This document shows, in pieces, positions 16,300 to 24,603 of a stretch of DNA of 64,000 nt. The notes beneath the pieces are model-generated. The model had not been told where the DNA came from, searched no databases, and was given only the letters and a program-made list of their open reading frames with translations. Each line of letters starts with the position of its first letter. The first letter of the stretch is position 1. This DNA is from Kineosporia sp. NBRC 101731 (GTDB lineage Bacteria > Actinomycetota > Actinomycetes > Actinomycetales > Kineosporiaceae), in contig NZ_BSTC01000013.1 in assembly GCF_030269305.1 (NCBI RefSeq), positions 124,001 through 188,000 on the forward strand, read 5' to 3'. The position numbers and the translations under genes were made by a program.

Positions 16300-17079
16300 T
16301 TGATCGACAACCTTTTCTATGGTGGCGATCCTGCAACGGTGATGCCGAAAGCGGTGCTGGTCGCCCTTGGGCACGGAACACTGGGCAACGACCTCAACAG
16401 CGCGTGCGGGGATATCGATATGACCTTTGAGCAGGGCTATGAACCGGATCTCGCGGCCTTTCAGGCCGTCCCTGGTGCCGGCAGACTGAACGACGCCCAG
16501 GGAGATGCCGTGCTGGCCATCGATCTGGGGGAGCATCGACGTCGTCTGAGCGTCGGTGTGGGCGCCGAGACCCGACTTCATGTGCTCGATACCTTGACGC
16601 ACCTGCCTCTTGGACAGTCAGTGCCGGAGCATGCCCTGGCTGATCACGATCGCCGACGCGTTCAAAGCGCGTCCGATGGCCTCGTCGAACTGACGGTGCG
16701 CGGCCCGGTGCGGCGCCTGCAACCCGCTGTCGAGGTGCTCTCTGTCCAGGTCGCGGCTGGATCTTGGTGGACGAAGTTACGCCAGGCAGCAGCCTTCGCG
16801 CGGCTGGCGCCCTCCGCGATTCTCGTAAGTCGTCCTCCCTCGGCCGAGCAGATGCTTCAGGCCGACTACTTCGGCATCGGGCTCGCAGGCACAGGGCCCT
16901 TGGCCGGCGAAGAGTTCTTACAGGCAGTGGTGCCCAAGCCATCGAGCACCGCGGTGGCGTGGCTGTTCCGCGAGCGGGCTTACAAGGAATGGCTCAAGTA
17001 CGGCGCCGCGCAAGCGAGGTCGGAAGCCGTCCGTAATCGAGCATCACCAGCTGACGCAGAACAGGATCGAACGCCCTGA
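16300..17079 (+). CDS. Hypothetical protein, possibly with damaged N-terminus
   Basis: The frame runs from TTG 16300 (or ATG 16342) to 17079, about 259 aa, with protein-like composition such as GSWWTKLRQAAAFARLAPSA and ADYFGIGLAG. The frame is also open and protein-like upstream of the TTG back to a stop at 16273 (reading GAGAYLLIDNLFYGGD), while ATG 16212 opens a neighbouring frame that reads well up to that point. A frameshift near 16270-16290 may therefore have split a longer gene. The 3' end overlaps the convergent gene by 86 nt. No family recognised. Confidence 0.5.
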   Translation: MIDNLFYGGDPATVMPKAVLVALGHGTLGNDLNSACGDIDMTFEQGYEPDLAAFQAVPGAGRLNDAQGDAVLAIDLGEHRRRLSVGVGAETRLHVLDTLTHLPLGQSVPEHALADHDRRRVQSASDGLVELTVRGPVRRLQPAVEVLSVQVAAGSWWTKLRQAAAFARLAPSAILVSRPPSAEQMLQADYFGIGLAGTGPLAGEEFLQAVVPKPSSTAVAWLFRERAYKEWLKYGAAQARSEAVRNRASPADAEQDRTP

Positions 17080-18142
17080 GAGGCTCGTACGGGCGCAGCT
17101 GAGCGTTCCTGTCCAGGGCCTGTCGCCGTTCATCGGCGAGCAGACCCTGAGCTTCGTCACGATCGCAGTCGACCAGCTCATCCAGGAGCTCGAGCCAGGT
17201 GTGCAGGGTGTGCCGATAAATGCGCTTCCGGTCGTGGTCGCCAGTGCCGTACGACGAGAAGGAGCGCTCATCACCGCAGGAAGTGCACGAAGGCTCTGAT
17301 TCCTCCGCGATCTCGTACCACTGAGCGTAGGTGGGAGGCGATCGGTGCTCCCACAGCTCGCGAAGGAACATCCTCGGAACAGCGGGCCCGCCGTTACTGT
17401 CGCTGGGCGGTCTGGGAAGACGGAGGCTGCTATTCACTCCAATCGCTGCGGCACAGGCGCCCTGCAGAATTGCATCCATGGCCACCACGGGCTCGCAGCC
17501 CAGGAGCAGGACATCCGGGACGGCGCTCAGTAAGGTCCTCAGGCCGGCGATCCGATGGGCTTTGCCTAGCGGCTGGTCAGCCTCGTCAGCCAGGACCAGG
17601 GCGACAGGGGAACGTGCCGCGGCCAGGAGCCGGCACATCCGTTGGATCAGGTGGGGCTCGAGAACACGAGCATGTGTAGGAATTAGGGGGATCAACCGTG
17701 GGGCGGCGGAGGCGTGTGTCGCCTTGAGTACATCGGTGATGAGATGGAGCCGGTCGGCAGGGATGAATCCGGTCGGGGTCAACACCAGCGACACCGCAGC
17801 TGGAGCCGATAACGCGACCTCGTCCAAGGTGTTGCCGAAATCAATTGGTAGAAGACCCAAATCTTCCGCAGTCTTTTCGTCGGCTAACCCGAACGGATTT
17901 GCTGAGGTAGCCAAGGTCTTGCGCCAGCGTCCGCTGTCAAGGATGACGCGACCGTCGAGGGTGCTGAGGTTGCGGCGCTGGTTCCTGTTCGGCGTCCCAC
18001 AGAAGACCAGGCCAGAATGGGTACGACTGCGGGTCTGCTCGATGGCGAGGTCTATGTCCAACCCTGCAGTATGCGCAAGGACAGTGCCCCGGAATGATTC
18101 GAGGGCGGATCTCTGCTGAGAGTCGCGCTGGGTGACTGACAC
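16994..18142 (-). CDS. Hypothetical protein with TIM-barrel-like pattern and CxxC motif
   Basis: 382 aa, alternating strands and helices with PRLIPLIPTHARVLEP, PVALVLADEADQPLG, PDVLLLGCEPVVAMDA and AAAIGVNSSLR, a rhythm seen in TIM barrels such as tRNA-guanine transglycosylase-like folds. CTSCGDE near residue 287 may bind zinc. The 3' end overlaps the convergent gene at 16300-17079 by 86 nt. A nucleic-acid base-exchange or related role is only a suggestion from fold pattern. No operon partner is obvious. Confidence 0.6.
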   Translation of the reverse strand: MSVTQRDSQQRSALESFRGTVLAHTAGLDIDLAIEQTRSRTHSGLVFCGTPNRNQRRNLSTLDGRVILDSGRWRKTLATSANPFGLADEKTAEDLGLLPIDFGNTLDEVALSAPAAVSLVLTPTGFIPADRLHLITDVLKATHASAAPRLIPLIPTHARVLEPHLIQRMCRLLAAARSPVALVLADEADQPLGKAHRIAGLRTLLSAVPDVLLLGCEPVVAMDAILQGACAAAIGVNSSLRLPRPPSDSNGGPAVPRMFLRELWEHRSPPTYAQWYEIAEESEPSCTSCGDERSFSSYGTGDHDRKRIYRHTLHTWLELLDELVDCDRDEAQGLLADERRQALDRNAQLRPYEPLRAFDPVLRQLVMLDYGRLPTSLARRRT

Positions 18143-18328
18143 CCTTTACGGTCCGTCACCATGCGTGGATACGCCATGGCCTGCCCCCGCGGGTGCAGAG
18201 CCGGTGCAGTTCTACCCTGCATGTCCCAGCGGCTGCTGGCCGCTGGCACAGAGGTGACAGCTGGATAAGAAGGGGCCTTGGCGTGGCCCCCGCATACCCG
18301 TCAGTCGGTTCGCGAACTTAGCTCGTAC

Positions 18329-18955
18329 CTAAGTAGATTCACATCCGCAGCTGCATTCTAAGAGCTCAAGGCGAAGCTTGGCCGTAGCCGCTGCAGGCAG
18401 CCTCATCAGATTCGCTTGGTCGAACGCCGCCTCGAGGCTCTGGTAGTGCGCAGTGGCCGGCCAGGTCTGCTCCAAGGCGCTCCAGACCCGTTCCATCTGG
18501 CTCCGCCGGGACATGTCGTCGTGGGACGCCGGTGGGAGAAGGGTCGCCAGCAAAAAGTACGGCGCCAGGAGACACGACGCCGAAAGCTCGATCGTGTGCT
18601 GACCGCCGAAGTAGATCTCGTTGAGGAGTATCTCGAATATTGTTGCCGAGAGACCACTTAGCTTATGGTGTCTGGTTGCGGCCCTCCTGGCCACGTCGCT
18701 CAGGTCTTTCTGTGTAGGCGTTTCGCCGTATGCGGCTTTGCAGAACGCGGCCACGAGAGCTCGGGTCCAGATCGCGGACTTCTCGGCCTCAACGACGTTC
18801 GGCATGCTCAGTAGCGCCGCGGCGTACGGCTTCGTCTGCTGGCCGAGAACGGCCTCGAGCACGCAGAAGGTGGCTTGTCGGGTCTCGGGCATCAAGGTCA
18901 GGCTCACGGCGAATCCCCCCGGTTTGTTGGTGATGTCGATTGAAGCAGCCACCAC
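18329..18955 (-). CDS. Hypothetical protein with C-terminal cysteine pair
   Basis: About 208 aa. The start is one of TTG 18961, GTG 18955 or ATG 18895; GTG 18955 is preferred because CGAAG lies 7 nt upstream. The protein is largely helical, with no membrane segment, and ends ELLECSCGCEST, a Cys-rich tail. Nothing in it matches a family I know. It stands alone between short spacers. Confidence 0.5.
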   Translation of the reverse strand: MVAASIDITNKPGGFAVSLTLMPETRQATFCVLEAVLGQQTKPYAAALLSMPNVVEAEKSAIWTRALVAAFCKAAYGETPTQKDLSDVARRAATRHHKLSGLSATIFEILLNEIYFGGQHTIELSASCLLAPYFLLATLLPPASHDDMSRRSQMERVWSALEQTWPATAHYQSLEAAFDQANLMRLPAAATAKLRLELLECSCGCEST

Positions 18956-19412
18956 CGACAAACTTCGCCCCGTTCAGCGGTGCTCTTCGGCAGGCCACCC
19001 AACACGGTTGGGTGGCTCCACCGTTGACAGCCTCGTACCCGGCCCGCTCTGAGGAGACAGATTTAGCCCTCTGGTTGCCCGGCCAAATCGTCAGTTACTC
19101 GCGGCGCGGAGCGATTTCGTGCGCGCTGCGGACTGGCAGGTAAGGCCTTCGGAGGCATTCACGCCGACGGTGGGCACCCACTGGTCACGGATGAGAGTGA
19201 AGGGGTACCAGCGTCCGTCAGTGGGTCATCCGTACTCGCGTCATCCCCGGTAAGCATCGCGGTGGCCCGGCTCGCCGCGTCCAGAAACTCCAGAAGTTCC
19301 CGGCCTGGCCCACCCACCGGCGGCGGTCACTTCGAATCTGAGCACGGCATGAGCGAACTCTTTCCAGAGCTGAACGCCCGCCCGTGGTGGTTGGCGGGCG
19401 GGCAGCGCATTC
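18956..19412. other. 457-bp region without a supported gene
   Basis: No frame shows convincing coding structure. The right end holds the terminator hairpin of the downstream minus-strand gene at 19376-19403. Confidence 0.4.
19376..19403 (-). terminator. Hairpin terminator after the 116-aa gene
   Basis: GCCCGCCC (19376-19383) pairs with GGGCGGGC (19396-19403) over a 12-nt loop, 9 nt after the stop of the minus-strand gene ending at 19413. There is no T-run, which is common in actinomycetes. Confidence 0.55.
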
Positions 19413-19763
19413 CTACGTGGTCGGGTTCGTCCGCCCGCCGTCTTTGCGGGTCCGGGCGGTCTTGAGTGCCTTGGTAGCTGCCCGTGTCGTCGGGGTGCGG
19501 TCTCCGGCCGGAGGCTGAATGTTCCGCAGCGACTCCACCAGTTCGGTGAGCCGCCGTGAGGTCCTCACGGCCTCCGGCAAACGGCCGGCGCGCAGTTGGG
19601 CGCCGAGCAGGCGGTACTCGGTGTCGACCATCTGGCTCATCCGAAGGCCGCGTTCGCCCGGGCCGGGCTGCGTCGATGCAGGCGCTTCGGGCGCTGGTGA
19701 GTCGGTGCTCTCATGGCCAGTGGTCTGCCGTCCACGCGCAGCCAGCCTGTTCGGTCGTGCCAT
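19413..19763 (-). CDS. Small basic hypothetical protein, 116 aa
   Basis: ATG 19763 has AAGGAG 6 nt upstream, so the shorter start is chosen over the open frame reaching 19949. The protein starts MARPNRLAARGRQ, has a Pro/Ser-rich linker, one amphipathic helix around TEYRLLGAQLRAGRLPEAVR and RRLTELVESLRN, and a basic disordered tail (TRAATKALKTARTRKDGGR). Such small basic proteins often bind nucleic acid or act as partners on plasmids. No family recognised. Confidence 0.6.
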   Translation of the reverse strand: MARPNRLAARGRQTTGHESTDSPAPEAPASTQPGPGERGLRMSQMVDTEYRLLGAQLRAGRLPEAVRTSRRLTELVESLRNIQPPAGDRTPTTRAATKALKTARTRKDGGRTNPTT

Positions 19764-20044
19764 TCGGAGCTCCTTGATGTCTCGAGTGTCAGGCGATTGT
19801 CTCCCGTCGGGGTCATGACCCGTGAATCCTGTCGTAGATCGCGGCAGGTTCTTCAGCCGTCCGCCCCGGCCTGTCGACCACTGAGTCGATGGCCTCACGG
19901 TCGACCGGAACGACGTACGGCACCAGAAGCGCCAGGTCGATCCCCTCACCGAGCATCAGGGTTCGAGCTGCCCGGGCTTATCGTCGACGACGCCCGACCA
20001 TTGCCGGAGTCTGCTCTTCAACCGCCCCAGCTAGACTTTGCTCC

Positions 20045-21109
20045 ATGAGCCAGTCGGCGCACGTCTACAAGATCGATGGCCGGAAGGCGACCGCTCTGGA
20101 GCCGACGAAGATGGTCGATCACGGTCTACTGGAGTCCCAGCACCTGGAGACCTGGGTTGTGGAGCATCCCGAGGTGCTGGGCGGCAACGTTCGCATCGTG
20201 ACCCAGCAGTTCAGCCGGTGGGGGACGAGCGGAGGTCAGTTCGCCAGCGAGCGGCTGGACGTACTTGGTCTCGACTCGACCGGACAACTCGTGATCGTCG
20301 AGCTCAAGCGCGACGGTGACAAGCGCGTCCATCTGCAGGCCCTGACATACGCGGCGCTGGTCGCACGGTTCGACAAGGAGATGCTCGGCGCGGTGCACGC
20401 CGAGTACCTGAACCAGCAGCAGGCCGACTCGTCGCACACGGCGGCGGACGGGTTTGCCCAGTTGTCAGCCCATGTTGAGGGCGACTGGGACGAAGATCTG
20501 ATCACTCGTCCACGTATCGTGCTGATAGCGGAACGCTTTCCGCCGCAGGTGCTTACCACAGTGACCTGGCTCTCCGAGCTCGCGCCGACCGAACTGGAGA
20601 TCAACTGCGTCGAGCTGAATCTGTTCCGCGACGCTGACACCAAGGCTCTGATCGCCAGTTTTCAGCGGATCTTCCCGATCGACGACATGACCGATCGGGT
20701 GCTCGGTCCACTGGCGCAGGCGGCCGGAACCGTGAGTGAGAAACTGGCTCAGCGCACGAGGAATCAGCGTTCGGTGGCGGTCATCGCTGACAACGCGCTC
20801 GTGCCGGAAGGCGCCCGACTTGAACTGTCCCTCGAGAGTCTCATCAAGCCGGACCTTGTCACCAGGGTTCGGGAGTGGCTGGCCGAGGACCCGAAGAGGC
20901 ACGAGGTCTACTGGCGGAACGATCGTCAGAAGCCGCTGATCTGGAAGAACGCACCGGAGGTCGACGGCTGGTCAGCTACGAAGCTCGCCCAGGACATCGT
21001 TACCCTGGCCACGGGTGTCGCCCCGACCTTCTCCGGTCCGGACGCCTGGACCTACGAGGAACGCAGTCTCTACGTCATTGCCAACGAGTTCCAGGCCCAG
21101 CAGGAGTAG
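20045..21109 (+). CDS. NucS/DUF91-like nuclease with RAMA-like C-terminal domain
   Basis: 354 aa from ATG 20045. Residues 25-125 carry a PD-(D/E)xK core: LETWVVEHPEVLG, then SERLDVLGLDSTGQLVIVELK (catalytic D, ExK), then HLQALTYAALVARF. This pattern is that of NucS/DUF91-type endonucleases. The last 110 residues (VPEGARLEL through SLYVIANEF) fit the RAMA/DUF4357 fold found on restriction enzymes and methylases. Fusion with a DNA-reading domain suggests a defence or repair nuclease. It is convergent with the ArdC-like gene 39 nt away. Nuclease fold is well supported; target is inference. Confidence 0.7.
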   Translation: MSQSAHVYKIDGRKATALEPTKMVDHGLLESQHLETWVVEHPEVLGGNVRIVTQQFSRWGTSGGQFASERLDVLGLDSTGQLVIVELKRDGDKRVHLQALTYAALVARFDKEMLGAVHAEYLNQQQADSSHTAADGFAQLSAHVEGDWDEDLITRPRIVLIAERFPPQVLTTVTWLSELAPTELEINCVELNLFRDADTKALIASFQRIFPIDDMTDRVLGPLAQAAGTVSEKLAQRTRNQRSVAVIADNALVPEGARLELSLESLIKPDLVTRVREWLAEDPKRHEVYWRNDRQKPLIWKNAPEVDGWSATKLAQDIVTLATGVAPTFSGPDAWTYEERSLYVIANEFQAQQE

Positions 21110-21148
21110 CGAGCGAACCCGGGAACGTTGGGACGAGAAGCCCGCGCA

Positions 21149-22141
21149 TCAAGATGGCTTCTTCTTGATCACCCTGGTCGCAACCCGACCCCGCTGGGTC
21201 AGCTCATCGATCACATTCGCCGCCTTGAGCACCCGGTCCAGAGAGATCGGCGGCATGTTCCGCTCGGCCTTCACATACCCGTCCAGGTACGGAGGCATCT
21301 CGATCAGGGCATCCTGCCGCTTAGCCACCAGGTACGCCACCAATTCGGCTTCGATCTCGACGACCTCCTTCGACGCCCCACGCCGATCGGGCCACCAATC
21401 CTTGCATACCGTTCCCAGGTGTCCGCACATGATGTGAGCGATCTCGTGCAGCAAGGTCAGGTACATCGTGGGGGAGTCGAGGCCGCCGTTCAGGGTCACC
21501 TCGTAGCGGAGACGGACCTCCTCCGGGCCCTTGTTCCGTGCGCCCGGGCGTTGTGTCGTCCCGCCGATCGTCGAACGCCTTGCCCGGCCAGCGAGATTCG
21601 AACCGAAGACCTGCTCCTGCACCCTGATACCGTACGCCATCGCGTTCGAGCGCAGGTGGGCCAGACGCTCGGTCGCGATTGCCGGCTCCATGCGGACCCG
21701 CAGTGGACTCACCAGGTCGGCCGGCAACGGCCTGGCCCCCTCCAGCGGTTCGACGTCCGAGACGTCGAAGACCACCCTGAGTGGACTGAACGGATGAAGG
21801 ATCACCAAGGGCTGCGCGTTCGGTTTCGGGACGTGCCGGTGTTGCTCGAGCCACTCGTGTGCCGACAGCACATGCCGGGCGCCCGGCATCTGGATGTCGA
21901 CCATCGCCGCGTTGAACGGCGCCAGATCTCGCATGTCACTGACGAAGTCGAGGAACTCCTGATAGGTCTTCGACTCCCGGTAGCGTCGTGACGTCAGAAT
22001 CAGGTCGTCGATGGACTGCCTGGCGTCTGAAAGAGCAGAGGAGGGGCCGCTGTCGACCTGTTCCTCGAGCATGAACTGGAGTTGCCCGCCCTCAGGAGTG
22101 ACGTCGAACATTCCTTGGCCGAAGATGTCGGTCTGCGTCAC
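21149..22141 (-). CDS. ArdC/ImmA-like zinc metalloprotease protein
   Basis: 330 aa. The N-terminal half resembles the ssDNA-binding part of ArdC-type antirestriction proteins (APFNAAMVDIQMPGA, then HEWLEQHRHVPKPNAQPLVIL). Around residue 232 lies LLHEIAHIMCGH, an HExxH zinc site, and the third ligand Glu is probably in EIEAELVAYLVA. Together these mark the M78/IrrE class. The start is GTG overlapping the stop of the upstream DUF4041 gene (GTGA), so the two are coupled. ArdC proteins counter restriction during conjugation; here the gene may instead be a regulator of its partner. Confidence 0.7.
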   Translation of the reverse strand: MTQTDIFGQGMFDVTPEGGQLQFMLEEQVDSGPSSALSDARQSIDDLILTSRRYRESKTYQEFLDFVSDMRDLAPFNAAMVDIQMPGARHVLSAHEWLEQHRHVPKPNAQPLVILHPFSPLRVVFDVSDVEPLEGARPLPADLVSPLRVRMEPAIATERLAHLRSNAMAYGIRVQEQVFGSNLAGRARRSTIGGTTQRPGARNKGPEEVRLRYEVTLNGGLDSPTMYLTLLHEIAHIMCGHLGTVCKDWWPDRRGASKEVVEIEAELVAYLVAKRQDALIEMPPYLDGYVKAERNMPPISLDRVLKAANVIDELTQRGRVATRVIKKKPS

Positions 22142-23703
22142 GCCGGGGCCCCGACACCTTGCCGAGCCGTCTCGCTCTGCCGGAATTCTATTGCCTCGGG
22201 CAGCTCCTCGAACGTCAGCAGGTTTCCGCCCGTCAGCTGAAGCAGCTCGTCGCGCACCTGCGTGGGCGTTACGTAGAAGAACTCACGGCGCGCATTGATC
22301 CGGTTCACACGCTGCTCCGCGAATCGGGAGTGCAGACGCGACTCGATCCCGACCGCGTCCTCCGTGAAGAACAGCGCGTGCACATCGAACCGGAACGGAA
22401 CCGACGCGTCCCCCAGCTCACGCACCCGATCCATCGGCTCGAGCCGACGTGTCATCCCGATCTTCACCATCTGCGACCCAAAAGCCCCGATGTTGCTGAT
22501 CACGTAGACATACCCGGCGCGGACGTTCGCGGCCCGGTAATCGACGTTCTCAATCGCCGCGCCGATCTCGCTCAGCTGCGCGCGCATCTTCTCGATCGCT
22601 TGCGTGTCGCCCATTTTTTCGAGCCGGGCCAGGGCATTCAGGTAGTGCTGCTGTTCCTTGACGAGACGAGCCCGCTCGCGCTCGATCTCCTCCTGAACCT
22701 TGCGCTCCTCCCGAAGACGCGCCTTCTCCTCGCGTTCATGCTCCTTCTCGCGGGCGACCTTCTCGGCGAAGTCGGCGGTCAGCTCCAGCTCACGAATGCG
22801 CAGACGGTGGTACGCGGGGGAGATGGTGATCTCGAGTGTGCGGCCGAGACGTTCGATGGTGCTCATGACCTTGGTCAGCCGCTCAACGGACGGGTCCAGC
22901 TTGTACGGCTTGAGCCCGCGCACCAAATTGTCGGCCTCAGCGTTGTAAGCCCGCAGCATCATTTTCGACGTCTCGCGCATCATCTTGCGGCCCTCGGCAC
23001 TGGACCCGTTCACGGTCCAGTTGGCCGCACCGCTCACGGCCCCACCGTCTTTGAGGGTCATCGTCTTGATCTTGTCGCGCAGCCGGGCAAGTTCCGCTTT
23101 GTAGGCCACCGCGTCGTCCAGTGGATGGCGGTAGCGGTACACGCCAGCCTCTTGGAGCAGACTGATCTCCTCGGTTTCCACCACCGCCTGCCGCAAGACC
23201 TCCAGTTCGCGCCGAGCGGCTTCGACCTGCGCCTGGAGCTGTGAAAGGTCTTGCTCAGCCGATATCCGGTATTCCCGCAGCTCGTGCTCGCTGTCGACCA
23301 GACGCTGCTCGATCTCACGTTCGATCTGACGGCGGCGTTCTTCGAGCTCTACCACGCCGAGGGCGCCCAGACGTTCCAGATGCTCGCGCAGTCGGTCGTT
23401 CTCGGCCTGTGCTTCGGTCAGAGCAGCACCGAGCTCCCGGGCCTGCTTGCGGGCCCCGAACACAGGAACGGATGCAGGTGCCGGAGCATTCGCGTGCTGT
23501 GGCCCGTTGGTGGGCTGAGGGAGAATTGCCTGCTGAGGCGTGGAATGCTGAGCGGGCCAGGAACTGGGTGGAGAGTCGTCAACCCAGAAAGTCCACCCGG
23601 CCGGAGCGGAACCCCATGCTGGATCCGGTTGCCATCCCGGCGGGGGAGTCCACCCCTGCGGGGGCTGCGGCCAGTTCGGCGGTGGGTTGAAACGTGATGC
23701 CAC
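22138..23703 (-). CDS. DUF4041 protein with C-terminal T5orf172 (GIY-YIG-like) nuclease domain
   Basis: 521 aa, GTG start with AAGGAG 6 nt upstream. Residues 8-45 are Pro/Trp-rich (PPPNWPQPPQGWTPPPGW), like DUF2510-type segments. Residues about 85-200 form a coiled coil, followed by the DUF4041 region with several basic coiled helices (200-390). The last 120 residues are T5orf172/Mug113, a GIY-YIG-like nuclease: GYVYVISNIGAFG, VKIGMTRRLEPMDRVREL, then FTEDAVGIESRLHSRF and RREFFYV. Such proteins are widespread in mobile elements and are predicted nucleases. Coupled to the ArdC-like gene. Confidence 0.8.
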   Translation of the reverse strand: MASRFNPPPNWPQPPQGWTPPPGWQPDPAWGSAPAGWTFWVDDSPPSSWPAQHSTPQQAILPQPTNGPQHANAPAPASVPVFGARKQARELGAALTEAQAENDRLREHLERLGALGVVELEERRRQIEREIEQRLVDSEHELREYRISAEQDLSQLQAQVEAARRELEVLRQAVVETEEISLLQEAGVYRYRHPLDDAVAYKAELARLRDKIKTMTLKDGGAVSGAANWTVNGSSAEGRKMMRETSKMMLRAYNAEADNLVRGLKPYKLDPSVERLTKVMSTIERLGRTLEITISPAYHRLRIRELELTADFAEKVAREKEHEREEKARLREERKVQEEIERERARLVKEQQHYLNALARLEKMGDTQAIEKMRAQLSEIGAAIENVDYRAANVRAGYVYVISNIGAFGSQMVKIGMTRRLEPMDRVRELGDASVPFRFDVHALFFTEDAVGIESRLHSRFAEQRVNRINARREFFYVTPTQVRDELLQLTGGNLLTFEELPEAIEFRQSETARQGVGAPA

Positions 23704-24066
23704 GCTGACTCCTTCAGCCTTTCACGGCACCGACGAGGGGCCGTCAGAGATCAGGGTTCGACTCGGGTGTCAGGGGAACGGCCGGACCGAAAAGTGATTC
23801 ATCTGAATCGTATCCATAGCTGGGCAAATGTGCGCCGACTTCGCGTCCGGGAAGATCACATCTGCGATTTCTCCTTATCCGACGTGCATTCACCGGTTGT
23901 GATAATGGTGGACGTCGCGTGAGGTGCCGTTTGGAGGTCGCCTCCGAGGGGGAGCGGCAATGTACGGAGCATGCACAGCGGGGCGCCCGAGTGGCGGCAC
24001 GGCTCGATTTGCATGAACTGCGGTGAGAGCCGGCTGGGCATCGTCCGCTGATGGCCTCGCCTGCCG
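23704..24066. other. 363-bp region, nothing recognised
   Basis: Intergenic between the DUF4041 gene and the 3' end of the type I restriction operon. Minus-strand frames here overlap known genes and have no coding character. Confidence 0.4.
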
Positions 24067-24603
24067 CTACGCTTCTTTGGGATTCTCCGAGTGCAGCGTC
24101 CGAAGTCGGCCCAGCGTGTGCAGCACATCAAGAATGTCTTCGGCCAGGTGCTCGGACGAGGCCAGATCCTTAAAAGGTCGAACGTTCTCGGCGGCGCCGA
24201 TGAGCTTCTGCACACGGTGTTCCTCGGCCTGCGGAAGCCGGAAATCCGCGAGCATGTCTTCAAGGCCATAGCGAAGAGCAGAGGCTCCGACTACCCCGGA
24301 CTCCGAGAGCGCCGCTCCTGCGAGGGTGATCCAGCTTGATTCGCCTTCTTCCGAGCTCTCGATGTGACTGGTCAACTGGGAGTTCATCTCGAACTCCAGC
24401 CAGAAGAGCGCTGGATGGTGTTCCTCGATCTGATTGTCCGGCAGGGCCAAGGCCTTCTCCACAAGCTTGAGAGCAGCGTCGCGCTGGCCTCGCGCGTCGC
24501 GGTCACCGGCAGAGTGGTCCGCGCCCCAGCGGCTCGTCGTGTGGCAGGCTCGCGAGCCAACCAAGCTGAGTGCAGTCCCACCTACTTCGAGCTCGGCGCC
24601 CAC
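24067..24603 (-). CDS. Hypothetical protein downstream of hsdR
   Basis: About 178 aa if it starts at GTG 24603, which lies 22 nt inside the end of hsdR after a GGAGGT; the frame is open further up, but that part is antiparallel noise. The middle and C-terminal parts read like a soluble helical protein (DAALKLVEKALALPDNQIEE, EHLAEDILDVLHTLGRLRTL). It is the last gene of the type I operon. No family recognised and the start is uncertain. Confidence 0.5.
   Translation of the reverse strand: MGAELEVGGTALSLVGSRACHTTSRWGADHSAGDRDARGQRDAALKLVEKALALPDNQIEEHHPALFWLEFEMNSQLTSHIESSEEGESSWITLAGAALSESGVVGASALRYGLEDMLADFRLPQAEEHRVQKLIGAAENVRPFKDLASSEHLAEDILDVLHTLGRLRTLHSENPKEA

Noticed and set aside
21590-21640. 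Stretch resembling the T-arm and acceptor end of a tRNA (GGTTCGAATC on the minus strand)
   Set aside because: It lies inside the coding frame of the ArdC-like protein (FGSNLAGRAR), and no D-arm, anticodon stem or acceptor pairing can be built.
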